A stretch of DNA of 64,000 nucleotides, from contig CAYOZN010000012.1 in the NCBI GenBank assembly GCA_964408455.1, positions 1 through 64,000 on the forward strand, read 5' to 3'. This stretch comes from CAYOZN01 sp964408455 (GTDB lineage Bacteria; Planctomycetota; Phycisphaerae; UBA1845; UTPLA1). The notes under the pieces are model-generated. The model was not told the DNA's origin. It did no database searches and worked only from the letters and a program-made list of their open reading frames with translations. A program made the position numbers and the translations under genes. Below are positions 43,930-53,700 of the stretch, piece by piece. Numbering within the stretch: the first letter of the stretch is position 1; each line of letters begins with the position of its first letter.

Positions 43930-46900
43930 GTGAGCGAAACTCCGTCGTCGCCCATCTCTCAATCCACCGCCGCCCCCATCGCCATCATCGGCATGGGCTG
44001 CATCTTCCCCAAGGCCCGCAACCTGCGGGAGTTCTGGCGACTCCTGCGAACCGGCGCCGACGGGATCACCGACGTGCCGCCAACCCACTGGCGGGCCGAG
44101 GATTATTTCGATCCCGATCCCAAAGCCCCGGACATGACCTACTGCTCGCGCGGCGGCTTCCTGTCCCCGGTCGCCTTCGATCCGACCGAGTTCGGCATCC
44201 CGCCCGCCATTCTGGAAGCAACGGACACAACGCAACTCCTCGGCCTCGTCGCCGCCAAGGCCGCCCTCGAGGATGCCGGCTACGGCGATCAGCGCGAATT
44301 CGATCGTGAGCGCGTCAACGTCATCGTCGGCGTGACCGGCACCCAGGAACTGGTTCTTCCCTTGTCCGCCCGCCTGGGGCACCCCATTTGGCGGCGGGCC
44401 CTGGCCGAAGCCGGCGTGGACGCCGCCACCGCCGAGAATGTCGTCGAGAAGATCGCCGACGGCTATGTCCCCTGGCAGGAGAATAGCTTCCCCGGCCTGC
44501 TGGGCAATGTCGTCGCAGGCCGCATCGCCAACCGCCTGAATCTCCGCGGCACCAACTGCGTGGTCGACGCCGCCTGCGCCAGCTCCATCAGTGCCATACA
44601 CATGGCAGTCATGGAACTCGAAACGCGGCGCTGCGACGTCTCCGTGGCTGGCGGGGCCGACACCCTCAACGACATCTTCATGTACATGTGCTTCAGCAAG
44701 ACGCCGGCCCTGTCGCCCACCGGCGATGCCCGGCCCTTTGCCGCCGATGCCGACGGCACCGTCCTCGGCGAAGGCGTCGGCATGATCGTGCTCAAGCGGC
44801 TTGCCGATGCCGAGCGCGACGGCGATCGTGTCTACGCCGTCATTCGCGCCATCGGCACCTCCAGCGACGGTCGCTCCCAGAGCATCTACGCGCCCCACGC
44901 CGCCGGACAGGCCCGCGCATTGCGGAATGCCTATCGCCTCGCCGGCTTCGGTCCCGAGTCCGTGGAACTGGTCGAGGCCCACGGCACCGGCACCAAAGTG
45001 GGCGATGCGACGGAGTACGAGTCGCTGTGCGAAGTCTTCGGCGAGGCGCGACGCGAGCCGGGCTGGTGTGCCCTCGGCTCGGTCAAGTCGCAGATCGGCC
45101 ACACCAAGGCCGCTGCCGGCGTGGCCGGAATGATGAAAGCAGCGCTGGCGATCCATCATCGCGCACTGCCGCCGACGATCAAGGTCAAACAGCCAAATCC
45201 GCGGCTCGCCAATGCCGATGCCCCGTTCTATCTCAATACCGAAGCCCGGCCGTGGATCGGCCGCGACAACCAGCCGCGCCGCGCCGCCGTCAGCGCATTC
45301 GGATTCGGCGGCAGCAACTTTCACGCCGTGCTCGAGTCACCGCGAACCGCGCTGCCGCAGCCGGCCTGGGATGGCTCGGTGCAGATCGTTGCCTTGTCCG
45401 CCAATGATCGCAACGAATTGTGCCGGCAGGCGGACGAATGGCGCTCCCGGGCGGAGGCGGGCGAACTCGACGGCGACTGGCTGGCCTTTCGTGCCGCCCA
45501 GTCGCGGCGTGCCTTCTCCGTCGAACATGCCCACCGGCTCATTCTGCTGCTGGAGGCACAGGCCGATCCCATCCCGCTCCTGAACGCCGCGGCGTCCCGC
45601 CTGCATGAATCGCAGGACACCGCCTGGGAATTGCCCCATGCATGCTACGCAAGCGGCCCGCCGGCCGGACGGCTCGCCCTGGTCTTTCCTGGGCAGGGCA
45701 GCCAGTACGCCGGTATGCTCGGAGAACTCGCCTGCACCTTCCCGCAGTTGGCCGACGCACTTGCCGAGGCCGACCACGACGTCGCCGGTCTCGATGCACG
45801 ACTGGTCGACATCATCTATCCGCCGCCCACGTTTGACGACGAGTTGCGCCGCCGGAATGCCGATCGGCTGACACGCACCGAGGCCGCACAGCCGGCACTC
45901 GGCGCAGTGGAGCTGGGTCTTGCCCGCATGCTGTCGTATTTTGGCGTCCGTGCGGATGCCGTGGCCGGTCACAGCTTTGGCGAACTGGTGGCCCTGTGCG
46001 CCGCCGGGCGAATCGACGCTCCCTCGCTGCACCGGCTCGCTCGTCTGCGGGGCCGCCTCATGGGCGAAGGTGACGCCGATCGTGGCACGATGGCTGCCGT
46101 CAAGGCCGCCGCGGAAGATGTCGAAGCCATCGTGCGCGACGTTGGTGGCGATCTGATCCTCGCCAATCGCAACGGGCCCATCCAGTCGGTCATATCCGGC
46201 CCGCGAGAATTCGTCGCAAGCGCTGTGAACGCGTGTAAAGCGCGCGGTTTTTCCGTCGTGCCGCTCAAGGTCTCCGGCGCCTTTCACAGCCGCCTCATGG
46301 AATCGGCCGTGCAGCCCTTCCGCAATGCCCTGGAAGCAGTGCGCATCTCCCCCGGCCACTGCCCGGTGTATTCCAACACCACCGCCCGCCCATACTCGAC
46401 GGACTCGGCAGAAGCCCGGCGGACGCTCGGCGAACAGCTCGTGCGGCCGGTGGACTGGATTGGCGAGGTGCGGGCCATGTACGAGGATGGCGTCCGCACC
46501 TTCATCGAAGTCGGCCCCCGGGCGGTGCTGACGGGCCTCATCGACGATACGCTCGGCGCTCTGCCGCACGCGGTATGGTCGCTGGATGCCTCGACCGGCC
46601 AGCGATCCGGCCTGAAGAACCTGGCATTCGTGCTGGCACGGCTGGCGGCAAGGGGTCACGCCGTTGATCTCACCCGCTGGGAATTCGACGCCCCCGAGCC
46701 GCGGCGGCCGAAGATGGTGGTGCCCCTGTGCGGTGCAAATTATCGCAATTCGTCCAGATCATCGGCGGCTGCCACAACGACGGCACGGCCAACGCATGCC
46801 ACTGCCGCAGCGCCCCCGATCGCCGCGACCGATTCATCGCCGGTGGCGGTCGACCCCGTTGCGGCGACAACAACCTGTCACCAACTGACAACGGCACAGT

Positions 46901-49900
46901 CGGCGACCGAAGCGCCGTCGGCCTGTGCCGTAAGCGATGAGACTGGACCAAACGCTTCCCCAATGTCAGGTCCCGAGATGAGCCAGCCACTCACGCCCCG
47001 GTCACACTCGCCCGCCCAGGGCCCCGCGCCCGTCGAAAATCCGGTCGCACCCGCAGTGCGCGACGCGAACCAGGACGCATTGCCATCGGCTGCCATGCAG
47101 CAGGCGATGCGACTATTCCAGCAGGGCCTCGCCGCCATGCAACAGTTACAGCGCGAGACATCCGAGGCGCATAGGCTGTTTCTGGAAGGGCAGGAGTCCG
47201 CCCACCGCACGCTCGTCCAGCTGCTGGAAGATCAGCAGCACCTGCTCGCGAACACCGCGCCTGCTGCGGTTTCGCAGCCGGCCGTCGCGCCGATTGCAGA
47301 GGTCGTCCGCGCGGCGGCGCCTTCGTCTCCCGCCACACAGAGTATTGCACGCCTCGCTCCCGCGCCCGTCGCGCCTGCACCCGCGCGGCCCAAGGCCGAG
47401 CCCGAGCCCTCGGTGCGTGTCATCACTCCGGCACCGCCAGCCGCCCCTGAACCGCCCGCGCCGCGCCCCCTTGCGGAACAAGTCCCTGCCTCTTCGCCGG
47501 TCGTCGCGGCGCCTGCGTCGCCGGCCGGTTCCGCCGGCATCGAGGGCACCGTCATCGACGTCGTCTGCGAGAAGACCGGCTATCCGCCGGACATGATCCA
47601 GCTCGAAATGGACCTTGAGGCCGACCTGGGCGTCGATTCCATCAAGCGTGTCGAAATCGTCGCCGCCCTCGAAGAAAAACTGCCGGGATTCGGCGGCGTC
47701 AAGCCCGAGCAGATGGGCGCCATCCGCACACTTCGACAGATCGTCAATTTCATCGGCGAGGATGTCCGCGAATCGCCGCGCCTTCCCAGCCCGGCGCCCG
47801 CATCGTCCTCTTCGAATTCGCCAGCCACACAAACCGCGCACGCGGTATCGCCGACCGCCGCGCCCACCGCCGTCGAACAACCCGTCGCCGGCACGCTGCT
47901 CGCCGTCGTGTCCGAACTCACCGGCTATCCGCAGGACATGCTCGACCTGGCCATGGACCTCGAGGCCGATCTTGGTATCGACTCCATCAAGCGCGTCGAA
48001 ATTCTGGCCGCCGTCGAATCGCGCATCCCGACGCTGCCGCAGGTCACACCCGAACAGATGGGCACGCTTCGCACCCTCGGCCAGATCGTCGATCATCTCG
48101 GTCTTTCCGAAGCGGCCAAAGTGGCGACGCAGCCCGAGTCTGCCGATCCGCACTCACCATCGAAGCCGGTCGACGTCGATCAACGCCAACCCGCCGAAAG
48201 CGAGTCCGCAGCCAGGGGCGACCTCCACCGCCGCGTTCTTGTCGTTCGCGACCTGGAGTTGGCGCACCCGCTCGGCCTTGATATTGCCGAAAACCACGAA
48301 GTCTGGATCACCGATGACGGCGGCCATCTCTCCGCCGCAATTGCAGAGCGCCTTACCGCCACCGGAATGCCAGCCAGGGTTGTACCGATTGACGTCAGAC
48401 CGGCTGCCGATGCCAGAGTCGGCGGGCTGATCGTCGTCGCTCCGCCCCTCGTCAACGCCGGCGTTCTCTGGAGCCGCGAGGCCGAACAGCTCGCCGCTGC
48501 CTCGTTCGCGCTGCTCAAGGCCCTCGCCGAATCGCTGCAACGCGCCGCATCATCTGGCGGTGCCCTCGTCGCGACTGTCTCACGAATGGACGGCGCATTC
48601 GGTCTCGGTGGTGGCGGCGCGTTCGATGCGGCGCTGGGCGCACTGGCCGGTCTGCCCAAGACCGCCGCCCGCGAATGGGAGGGCGTGGTCTGTCGTGCCC
48701 TCGACGTGGCACGTGACTGGTCCGATTCGGCCGCCGCCGCGGCCGCCATTGTCGATGAACTGTGCCGCGAAGCTCCGATCGAAGTGGGCCTGTCGCCCGG
48801 CGCCCGCCGCGGTCTGGAGCTGGTCCCCGCACAGGTGATCGCCGGTCAGCCCGCCATCTCACCCGGCAATGTCATCCTCATCAGTGGCGGCGCTCGCGGC
48901 GTCACGGCGGAGGCGGCGATCGCCCTTGCCCGGCGTTATCGCGCCACGCTCGCCCTGTTGGGTCGCACCGAGCTGGTGGATGAGCCCGGCTGGCTCGCCG
49001 GTCTGACAGAAGAGTCCGCGATCAAGCAGGCCATCAGGCAATACGAATTCCCTGCCGGGCAGAAGCCGAGCCCGCAGGAGCTGAAGCGTGCGTTCGCCCG
49101 CTACATGGGTCTTCGCGAGATCCGGCGCAATCTGCGGCGCATCGAGGATGCCGGAGCACGGGTCGTATATATGAGCGTCGATGTGTGCGATGCCGCCGGC
49201 GTAAAGCGCGCCGTCGACGAGATCACGCGCTCGCTGGGCCCCGTCCGCGGGCTGATCCACGGCGCCGGCGCCATCGAAGATCGCCGCATCGTGAACAAAT
49301 CGCAGGAACAGTTCGATGCGGTCTTTTTCACCAAGGTAACCGGCCTGCGCTCGCTGCTCTCCGCCATTGATGTGTCAGAATTGCGGCATCTCATCCTGTT
49401 TTCATCGGTCAGCGGCCGCTGCGGCAACCTGGGCCAGATCGATTATTCCATGGCCAACGAGGTGCTCAACAAGGCCGCCCAGCACCTCGCCCGCGCCCTG
49501 CCCGCCTGCCGCGCGGTGTCGCTGAACTGGGGGCCGTGGGATGGCGGCATGGTTCATCCCGCCCTGCGCGAAGAATTCCGTCGCCAGGGCATCGAGCTCA
49601 TCCCGCTCGCCGCCGGCGGCGCGGCGGTCGCGGACGAAATCAGCGACGCCTCCGATCCCGGCGTGGAAGTCGTCCTCGGCAGTGCCTTCGAGTTGGCCCG
49701 CATGTCTCCGACGCGCCGCCAGCGAGTTGCGCCTTCCAGTGTGCCACTGCTTCAAGCAGTGCATCCCGAACCCGCGCCCTCCAGTGTGCCACTGCTTCAA
49801 GCAGTGCATCCCGAACCCGCGCCCTCCAGTGTGCCACTGCTTCAAGCGGAGCCTCCCGCGCCCGCTGCTGCCCGATTTGCGCTGAACTTGGCGTTCGAAC

Positions 49901-50751
49901 GCGTCCTCGATCCGGCCTCACACCCCTTCCTGTATTCCCACGTCGTCGGCGGTCATGCCGTCCTGCCCGCCGCGATCATGATCGAATGGCTCTCCCACGC
50001 CGCCGTGCACGCCTTGCCCGGCCTTCGCGTCCAGGGCGCCGACGATTTCAGGGTCCTTCGCGGCGTCGTCATCGCCGGCGACGCTCCGCGCCTTCGGTTG
50101 TACACCGCCGCCCCGCGCCGCAGCGGCGACGTGTTTGATGTCGAGACCGAGCTGCGCAGTGTCGATCCCGCCGGCGCCGAAACCTTGCACGCCCGCGCCA
50201 CCGTCGTTCTCACCTCGCGCACCGCACCGCCGCCTCCGCTGGATCTGCCCACCGGCCTGGCCGCGCGGCCATACCCGCCCGGCGCCGAAGGCGCGTATGC
50301 CGCCGAGGTCCTGTTTCACGGACCGCATCTCCGCGTGCTCTCCGCCATCGAGGGGCTCTCCCCGGCCGGCCTGGTGGCCGCCGTTCGCACGTCCGATGTG
50401 CCCGCCGACTGGATGTCCGAGCCGCTCCATAGTGACTGGCTCACGTCGCCCGCTGCCATCGATGCGGCATTCCAGGCCGCCATCGTCTGGTCTGTCGAGA
50501 CGCTTGGCGCGCCCTGCCTTCCCGCCGCCGTCCGCGGCTTTCGCCAGTATGCGCCGATGCCGCGCGCCGGCGTCACGTTGTATCTTCAGATAAGATCGAG
50601 TGCGCCCAGGCAGGTCGTGGCCGATGCCATCTTTGTGGCGCCTGGCGGCGCGCTGGTGGCGCGGCTGGAAGGCTGCGATTGCACGGTCGATGCGGGCCTG
50701 GCCGAAAAGTTCCGCGACAATTCCCTCGATCGCGCGGCCCACGCAGGATAG
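43930..50751 (+). CDS. PUFA/secondary lipid synthase, KS-AT-ACP-ACP-KR-DH (PfaA/Pfa2-type)
   Basis: 2273 aa from a GTG. Ketosynthase (about 15-470) with Cys216 (VDAACASS), His351 (EAHGTGT) and IGHTKAAAG. Acyltransferase (about 575-900) with LVFPGQGSQYAG and Ser682 in GHSFGE. A Pro/Ala linker leads to two acyl carrier proteins with phosphopantetheine serines 1237 (LGVDSIKRVE) and 1352 (LGIDSIKRVE). The ketoreductase (about 1640-1900) has ISGGARGVTAEAA and LFSSVSGRCGNLGQ. A polyketide-type dehydratase (about 1985-2270) has HVVGGHAVLP and AIDAAFQAA. Only two ACPs are present; most PUFA synthases have more. A 45-bp, 15-aa repeat sits between KR and DH. A PPTase is needed from elsewhere. Confidence 0.94.
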   Translation: MSETPSSPISQSTAAPIAIIGMGCIFPKARNLREFWRLLRTGADGITDVPPTHWRAEDYFDPDPKAPDMTYCSRGGFLSPVAFDPTEFGIPPAILEATDTTQLLGLVAAKAALEDAGYGDQREFDRERVNVIVGVTGTQELVLPLSARLGHPIWRRALAEAGVDAATAENVVEKIADGYVPWQENSFPGLLGNVVAGRIANRLNLRGTNCVVDAACASSISAIHMAVMELETRRCDVSVAGGADTLNDIFMYMCFSKTPALSPTGDARPFAADADGTVLGEGVGMIVLKRLADAERDGDRVYAVIRAIGTSSDGRSQSIYAPHAAGQARALRNAYRLAGFGPESVELVEAHGTGTKVGDATEYESLCEVFGEARREPGWCALGSVKSQIGHTKAAAGVAGMMKAALAIHHRALPPTIKVKQPNPRLANADAPFYLNTEARPWIGRDNQPRRAAVSAFGFGGSNFHAVLESPRTALPQPAWDGSVQIVALSANDRNELCRQADEWRSRAEAGELDGDWLAFRAAQSRRAFSVEHAHRLILLLEAQADPIPLLNAAASRLHESQDTAWELPHACYASGPPAGRLALVFPGQGSQYAGMLGELACTFPQLADALAEADHDVAGLDARLVDIIYPPPTFDDELRRRNADRLTRTEAAQPALGAVELGLARMLSYFGVRADAVAGHSFGELVALCAAGRIDAPSLHRLARLRGRLMGEGDADRGTMAAVKAAAEDVEAIVRDVGGDLILANRNGPIQSVISGPREFVASAVNACKARGFSVVPLKVSGAFHSRLMESAVQPFRNALEAVRISPGHCPVYSNTTARPYSTDSAEARRTLGEQLVRPVDWIGEVRAMYEDGVRTFIEVGPRAVLTGLIDDTLGALPHAVWSLDASTGQRSGLKNLAFVLARLAARGHAVDLTRWEFDAPEPRRPKMVVPLCGANYRNSSRSSAAATTTARPTHATAAAPPIAATDSSPVAVDPVAATTTCHQLTTAQSATEAPSACAVSDETGPNASPMSGPEMSQPLTPRSHSPAQGPAPVENPVAPAVRDANQDALPSAAMQQAMRLFQQGLAAMQQLQRETSEAHRLFLEGQESAHRTLVQLLEDQQHLLANTAPAAVSQPAVAPIAEVVRAAAPSSPATQSIARLAPAPVAPAPARPKAEPEPSVRVITPAPPAAPEPPAPRPLAEQVPASSPVVAAPASPAGSAGIEGTVIDVVCEKTGYPPDMIQLEMDLEADLGVDSIKRVEIVAALEEKLPGFGGVKPEQMGAIRTLRQIVNFIGEDVRESPRLPSPAPASSSSNSPATQTAHAVSPTAAPTAVEQPVAGTLLAVVSELTGYPQDMLDLAMDLEADLGIDSIKRVEILAAVESRIPTLPQVTPEQMGTLRTLGQIVDHLGLSEAAKVATQPESADPHSPSKPVDVDQRQPAESESAARGDLHRRVLVVRDLELAHPLGLDIAENHEVWITDDGGHLSAAIAERLTATGMPARVVPIDVRPAADARVGGLIVVAPPLVNAGVLWSREAEQLAAASFALLKALAESLQRAASSGGALVATVSRMDGAFGLGGGGAFDAALGALAGLPKTAAREWEGVVCRALDVARDWSDSAAAAAAIVDELCREAPIEVGLSPGARRGLELVPAQVIAGQPAISPGNVILISGGARGVTAEAAIALARRYRATLALLGRTELVDEPGWLAGLTEESAIKQAIRQYEFPAGQKPSPQELKRAFARYMGLREIRRNLRRIEDAGARVVYMSVDVCDAAGVKRAVDEITRSLGPVRGLIHGAGAIEDRRIVNKSQEQFDAVFFTKVTGLRSLLSAIDVSELRHLILFSSVSGRCGNLGQIDYSMANEVLNKAAQHLARALPACRAVSLNWGPWDGGMVHPALREEFRRQGIELIPLAAGGAAVADEISDASDPGVEVVLGSAFELARMSPTRRQRVAPSSVPLLQAVHPEPAPSSVPLLQAVHPEPAPSSVPLLQAEPPAPAAARFALNLAFERVLDPASHPFLYSHVVGGHAVLPAAIMIEWLSHAAVHALPGLRVQGADDFRVLRGVVIAGDAPRLRLYTAAPRRSGDVFDVETELRSVDPAGAETLHARATVVLTSRTAPPPPLDLPTGLAARPYPPGAEGAYAAEVLFHGPHLRVLSAIEGLSPAGLVAAVRTSDVPADWMSEPLHSDWLTSPAAIDAAFQAAIVWSVETLGAPCLPAAVRGFRQYAPMPRAGVTLYLQIRSSAPRQVVADAIFVAPGGALVARLEGCDCTVDAGLAEKFRDNSLDRAAHAG
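49736..49870 (+). repeat. 45-bp in-frame tandem repeat carrying a REP-like palindrome, inside pfa2
   Basis: Three units encode APSSVPLLQAVHPEP twice and then a decayed third (APSSVPLLQAEPPAP). Each DNA unit contains the palindrome CACTGCTT, C, AAGCAGTG (49745-49761, 49790-49806; degenerate at 49835), preceded by CCAGTGTGC. The repeat lies in the KR-DH linker, where it does not disturb a fold. The palindrome resembles intergenic REP-like elements at 28891 and 62560. Confidence 0.85.
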
Positions 50752-50757
50752 CCTTCC

Positions 50758-53700
50758 TTGAATCGCCGAATCCCTATCGCAGTCGTCGGCATCGGCGGGG
50801 TCTTCCCCGGCGCAACCGACGTCGCGCAGTTCTGGGACAATATAGCCGCCAATCGCGACATGACCCGGGACGTGCCACCCGGTCGCTGGATGCTCGATCC
50901 CGCCCGGGCGCTTGCTGATCGCCCATTGCCCGATCGCGTGGTTTCCCTGCGCGGCGCTTTCGTCGATCCGTTTTCGCCCGATCTGGAAGGGTGCGACGTG
51001 GATCCCGCGCTCCTCGCGCAGCTCGATCCGCTCTATTCCCTGGCGTTGCATGCCGGTAACGCCGCGTGGCGCGATGCCGTGACCGCGACGCTCGATCGCT
51101 CGCGCGTCGGCGTCATCCTCGCGGCCATCGCGCTGCCGACCGACGGCGCTTCGGCCATTTCGCGTGAGTTGCTCGGTGCCGCTTTTCTGGACTCCCTGGT
51201 GCAAAGCGCGCCGCCACACCTGCGCAGCCGCATTGCCTCCGCCGTCGCATCGGCCGCCGTCGGGCGCGCACACCCGCTGAACGCCGGTGTCGTCGGCCTT
51301 CCCGCGGCGATTCTTGCCCGCGCGCTGCGCCTGGGCGGTGGGGCGTACACGCTTGATGCCGCTTGCGCGTCATCGCTCTACGCCATCAAGCTGGCCTGCG
51401 ACGAGCTTGCCGCCGGCCGCGCCGACGCGATGCTCACCGGCGGCGCCTCCCGGCCCGAATGCCTCTACACCCAGATGGGCTTCACGCAGCTTCGCGCGCT
51501 CTCCCGCCGCGGCGTTTGCGCCCCGTTCGATGCCGCCGCCGATGGCCTGCTCGTTGGAGAAGGGGCGGGCCTGCTCGTGCTCAAGCGGCTCGACGATGCC
51601 GTTCGTGAAAACGACAAAGTGTACGCCGTCATCCGCGGCATCGGCCTCTCCAACGACATCGGCGGCAGCCTGCTCGCCCCCGACAGCGAGGGCCAGCTCC
51701 GCGCCATGCGCCTTGCCTTCGACCAGGCCGGCTGGCGCCCCGATGACGTCGACCTGATCGAGTGTCACGGTACCGGCACCCCGACGGGCGACGCCGTCGA
51801 AATCGCGAGTCTCCGCGCATTGTGGGACGGGATCGCCGCCGAACCCGGCCGCTGCCCCATCGGCTCCGTCAAATCGATGATCGGCCACCTATTGACCGGC
51901 GCCGGCGCCGCGGGTTTGATCAAGGTGCTGCTGGCGATGCGGCACGAGTCGCTGCCCCCGACCGCCAACTTCAGCCGGCCCAATCCGCAGATGAAACTCG
52001 AGGCCGGTCCCTTCCGCGTGCAGACCTGCACGGCGCCCTGGTTGCGCCGCCATGCCCACACCCCGCGACGCGCCGCCGTCAGCGCCTTCGGCTTCGGCGG
52101 AATCAATGCCCATCTGCTGGTCGAACAATGGCATGCCTCGGCATCATCCACCGTCAGCAGCGGATCGGTGCCGGCAGAAGGCCGCCGCGTGGAAGTGCCG
52201 TCCGGCCCCGCCGCGCCGGCTCAACAGTTCGCTTCGCCCGCAGCGGATATCGCTGACCCGGTCCCCATCGCCATCGTCGGCATGTCCGCACGCTTTGGCA
52301 GCCTTACATCGCTCGCCGAATTTCGCGATCACATCTTTCGCGGCGAGCCGATCTGTCGCGAGCGCCCCCACGATCGCTGGCGCGGCGCCGACGCCGTTGC
52401 CGAAAACTCCCTTGCCGCGCGCGGCGGATTCGGCGCGTGGCTGGAGCGACTCTCAATTCCGGTGGGTCGATTCCGGCTGCCCCCCAGCGAATTGCCCGAG
52501 GTGCTTCCGCAGCAGCTCGTCATGCTGCTCGCCGTGGCCGATGCGCTTGCGGATGCCGGCCTGCCGCTGCACGAACGCCGACCGCGGGCCGGCGTCACCA
52601 TCGGAATCTCCCTCGATCTGGACACGACTAACTTTCACATCCGCTGGTGGCTCGAGGAACATGCCCCTCGCTGGCTGGCCGCCTGCGGTCTGGATTTGCC
52701 CGCGGACATGCGTGACGCGTGGCTCGCCGCCCTCAAGGATGCCGCCAATCCGGCACTGACCTCGGCCGCGACAGTGGGGGCCCTGGGCGGCATCGTTGCC
52801 AGCCGCGTCGCGCGCGAGTGCAGCCTCGGTGGCCCTTGCTTCGGAGTCTCGGCCGGCGAAGCGTCCGGCATGCGCGCTCTCGAAATCGCCGCTCGTTCCC
52901 TCCAGGCCGGCGAGACTGACATGATGCTGACCGGCGCAGTGGACATGGCCGGCGACGTTCGCGGCGCCGTGTCGCGCGATGCGCTGCGACCGCTGTCGGC
53001 GGACGGCTTTCCGCGCCCGTTCGACGCGTCTGCCAGCGGCACGCTTCCCGGCGAAGGCGCCTGCTGCCTGGTGTTGAAGCGCCTCTCCGACGCCCGGCGC
53101 GACGGCGATCGCGTCTACGCCATCATCCGCGGCGTCGGCGCCGCCGGCACCGACCGCCCTCAGGCGTATCGAGAATCGTTGACCCGCGCGCTTGAGGATG
53201 CCCGCCGAACCCCTGCGGCGATCGGCATGGTCTCGGCCCACGCCGCCAGCGATCCAGCCGACGATGGTGTCGAATTGGCGGCACTCGCCGACGTGCTGCC
53301 GGAGACTGATCGACCGGTCGCCCTCGCCTCCGCCAAGTCCATCATCGGCCACGCCGGCGCTGCCGCCGGCCTGGCATCAGTCGTCCACGCCGCGCTCTCC
53401 CTGCACCATCGCGTGTTGCCGCCGGTGCCCGGCTATGAATACGCCGGCGAAAGGGCGACGCCATGCGCTGATCGGCTGCACATCCCCATCGCCGCGCAGT
53501 ACTGGATGCACGATCAATCCACCGGTCCTCGCACGGCCGTGGCCGCCGCCATGACCATCGAAGGTCAGTGCGCCCACATCGTGCTCGAAGAATCCGCAAC
53601 CCAGCCGGCGCAAACAGTTGAATCGCCCCTCGTCCGCCAACCCGCCGTCATCCTCAGCGTCGAGGGTGGCGACGCCGGCGCCCTCTGCAATGCCCTGCGT

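Noticed and set aside
43786..46659. Long minus-strand frames (512 aa and 440 aa) opposite pfa2
   Set aside because: Gly/Ala/His-rich mirror frames of a high-GC megasynthase; the plus strand has complete KS and AT domains.
49736..49870. Regular repeats considered as a CRISPR array
   Set aside because: Units are directly adjacent with no variable spacers, keep the pfa2 frame and number fewer than three full copies.
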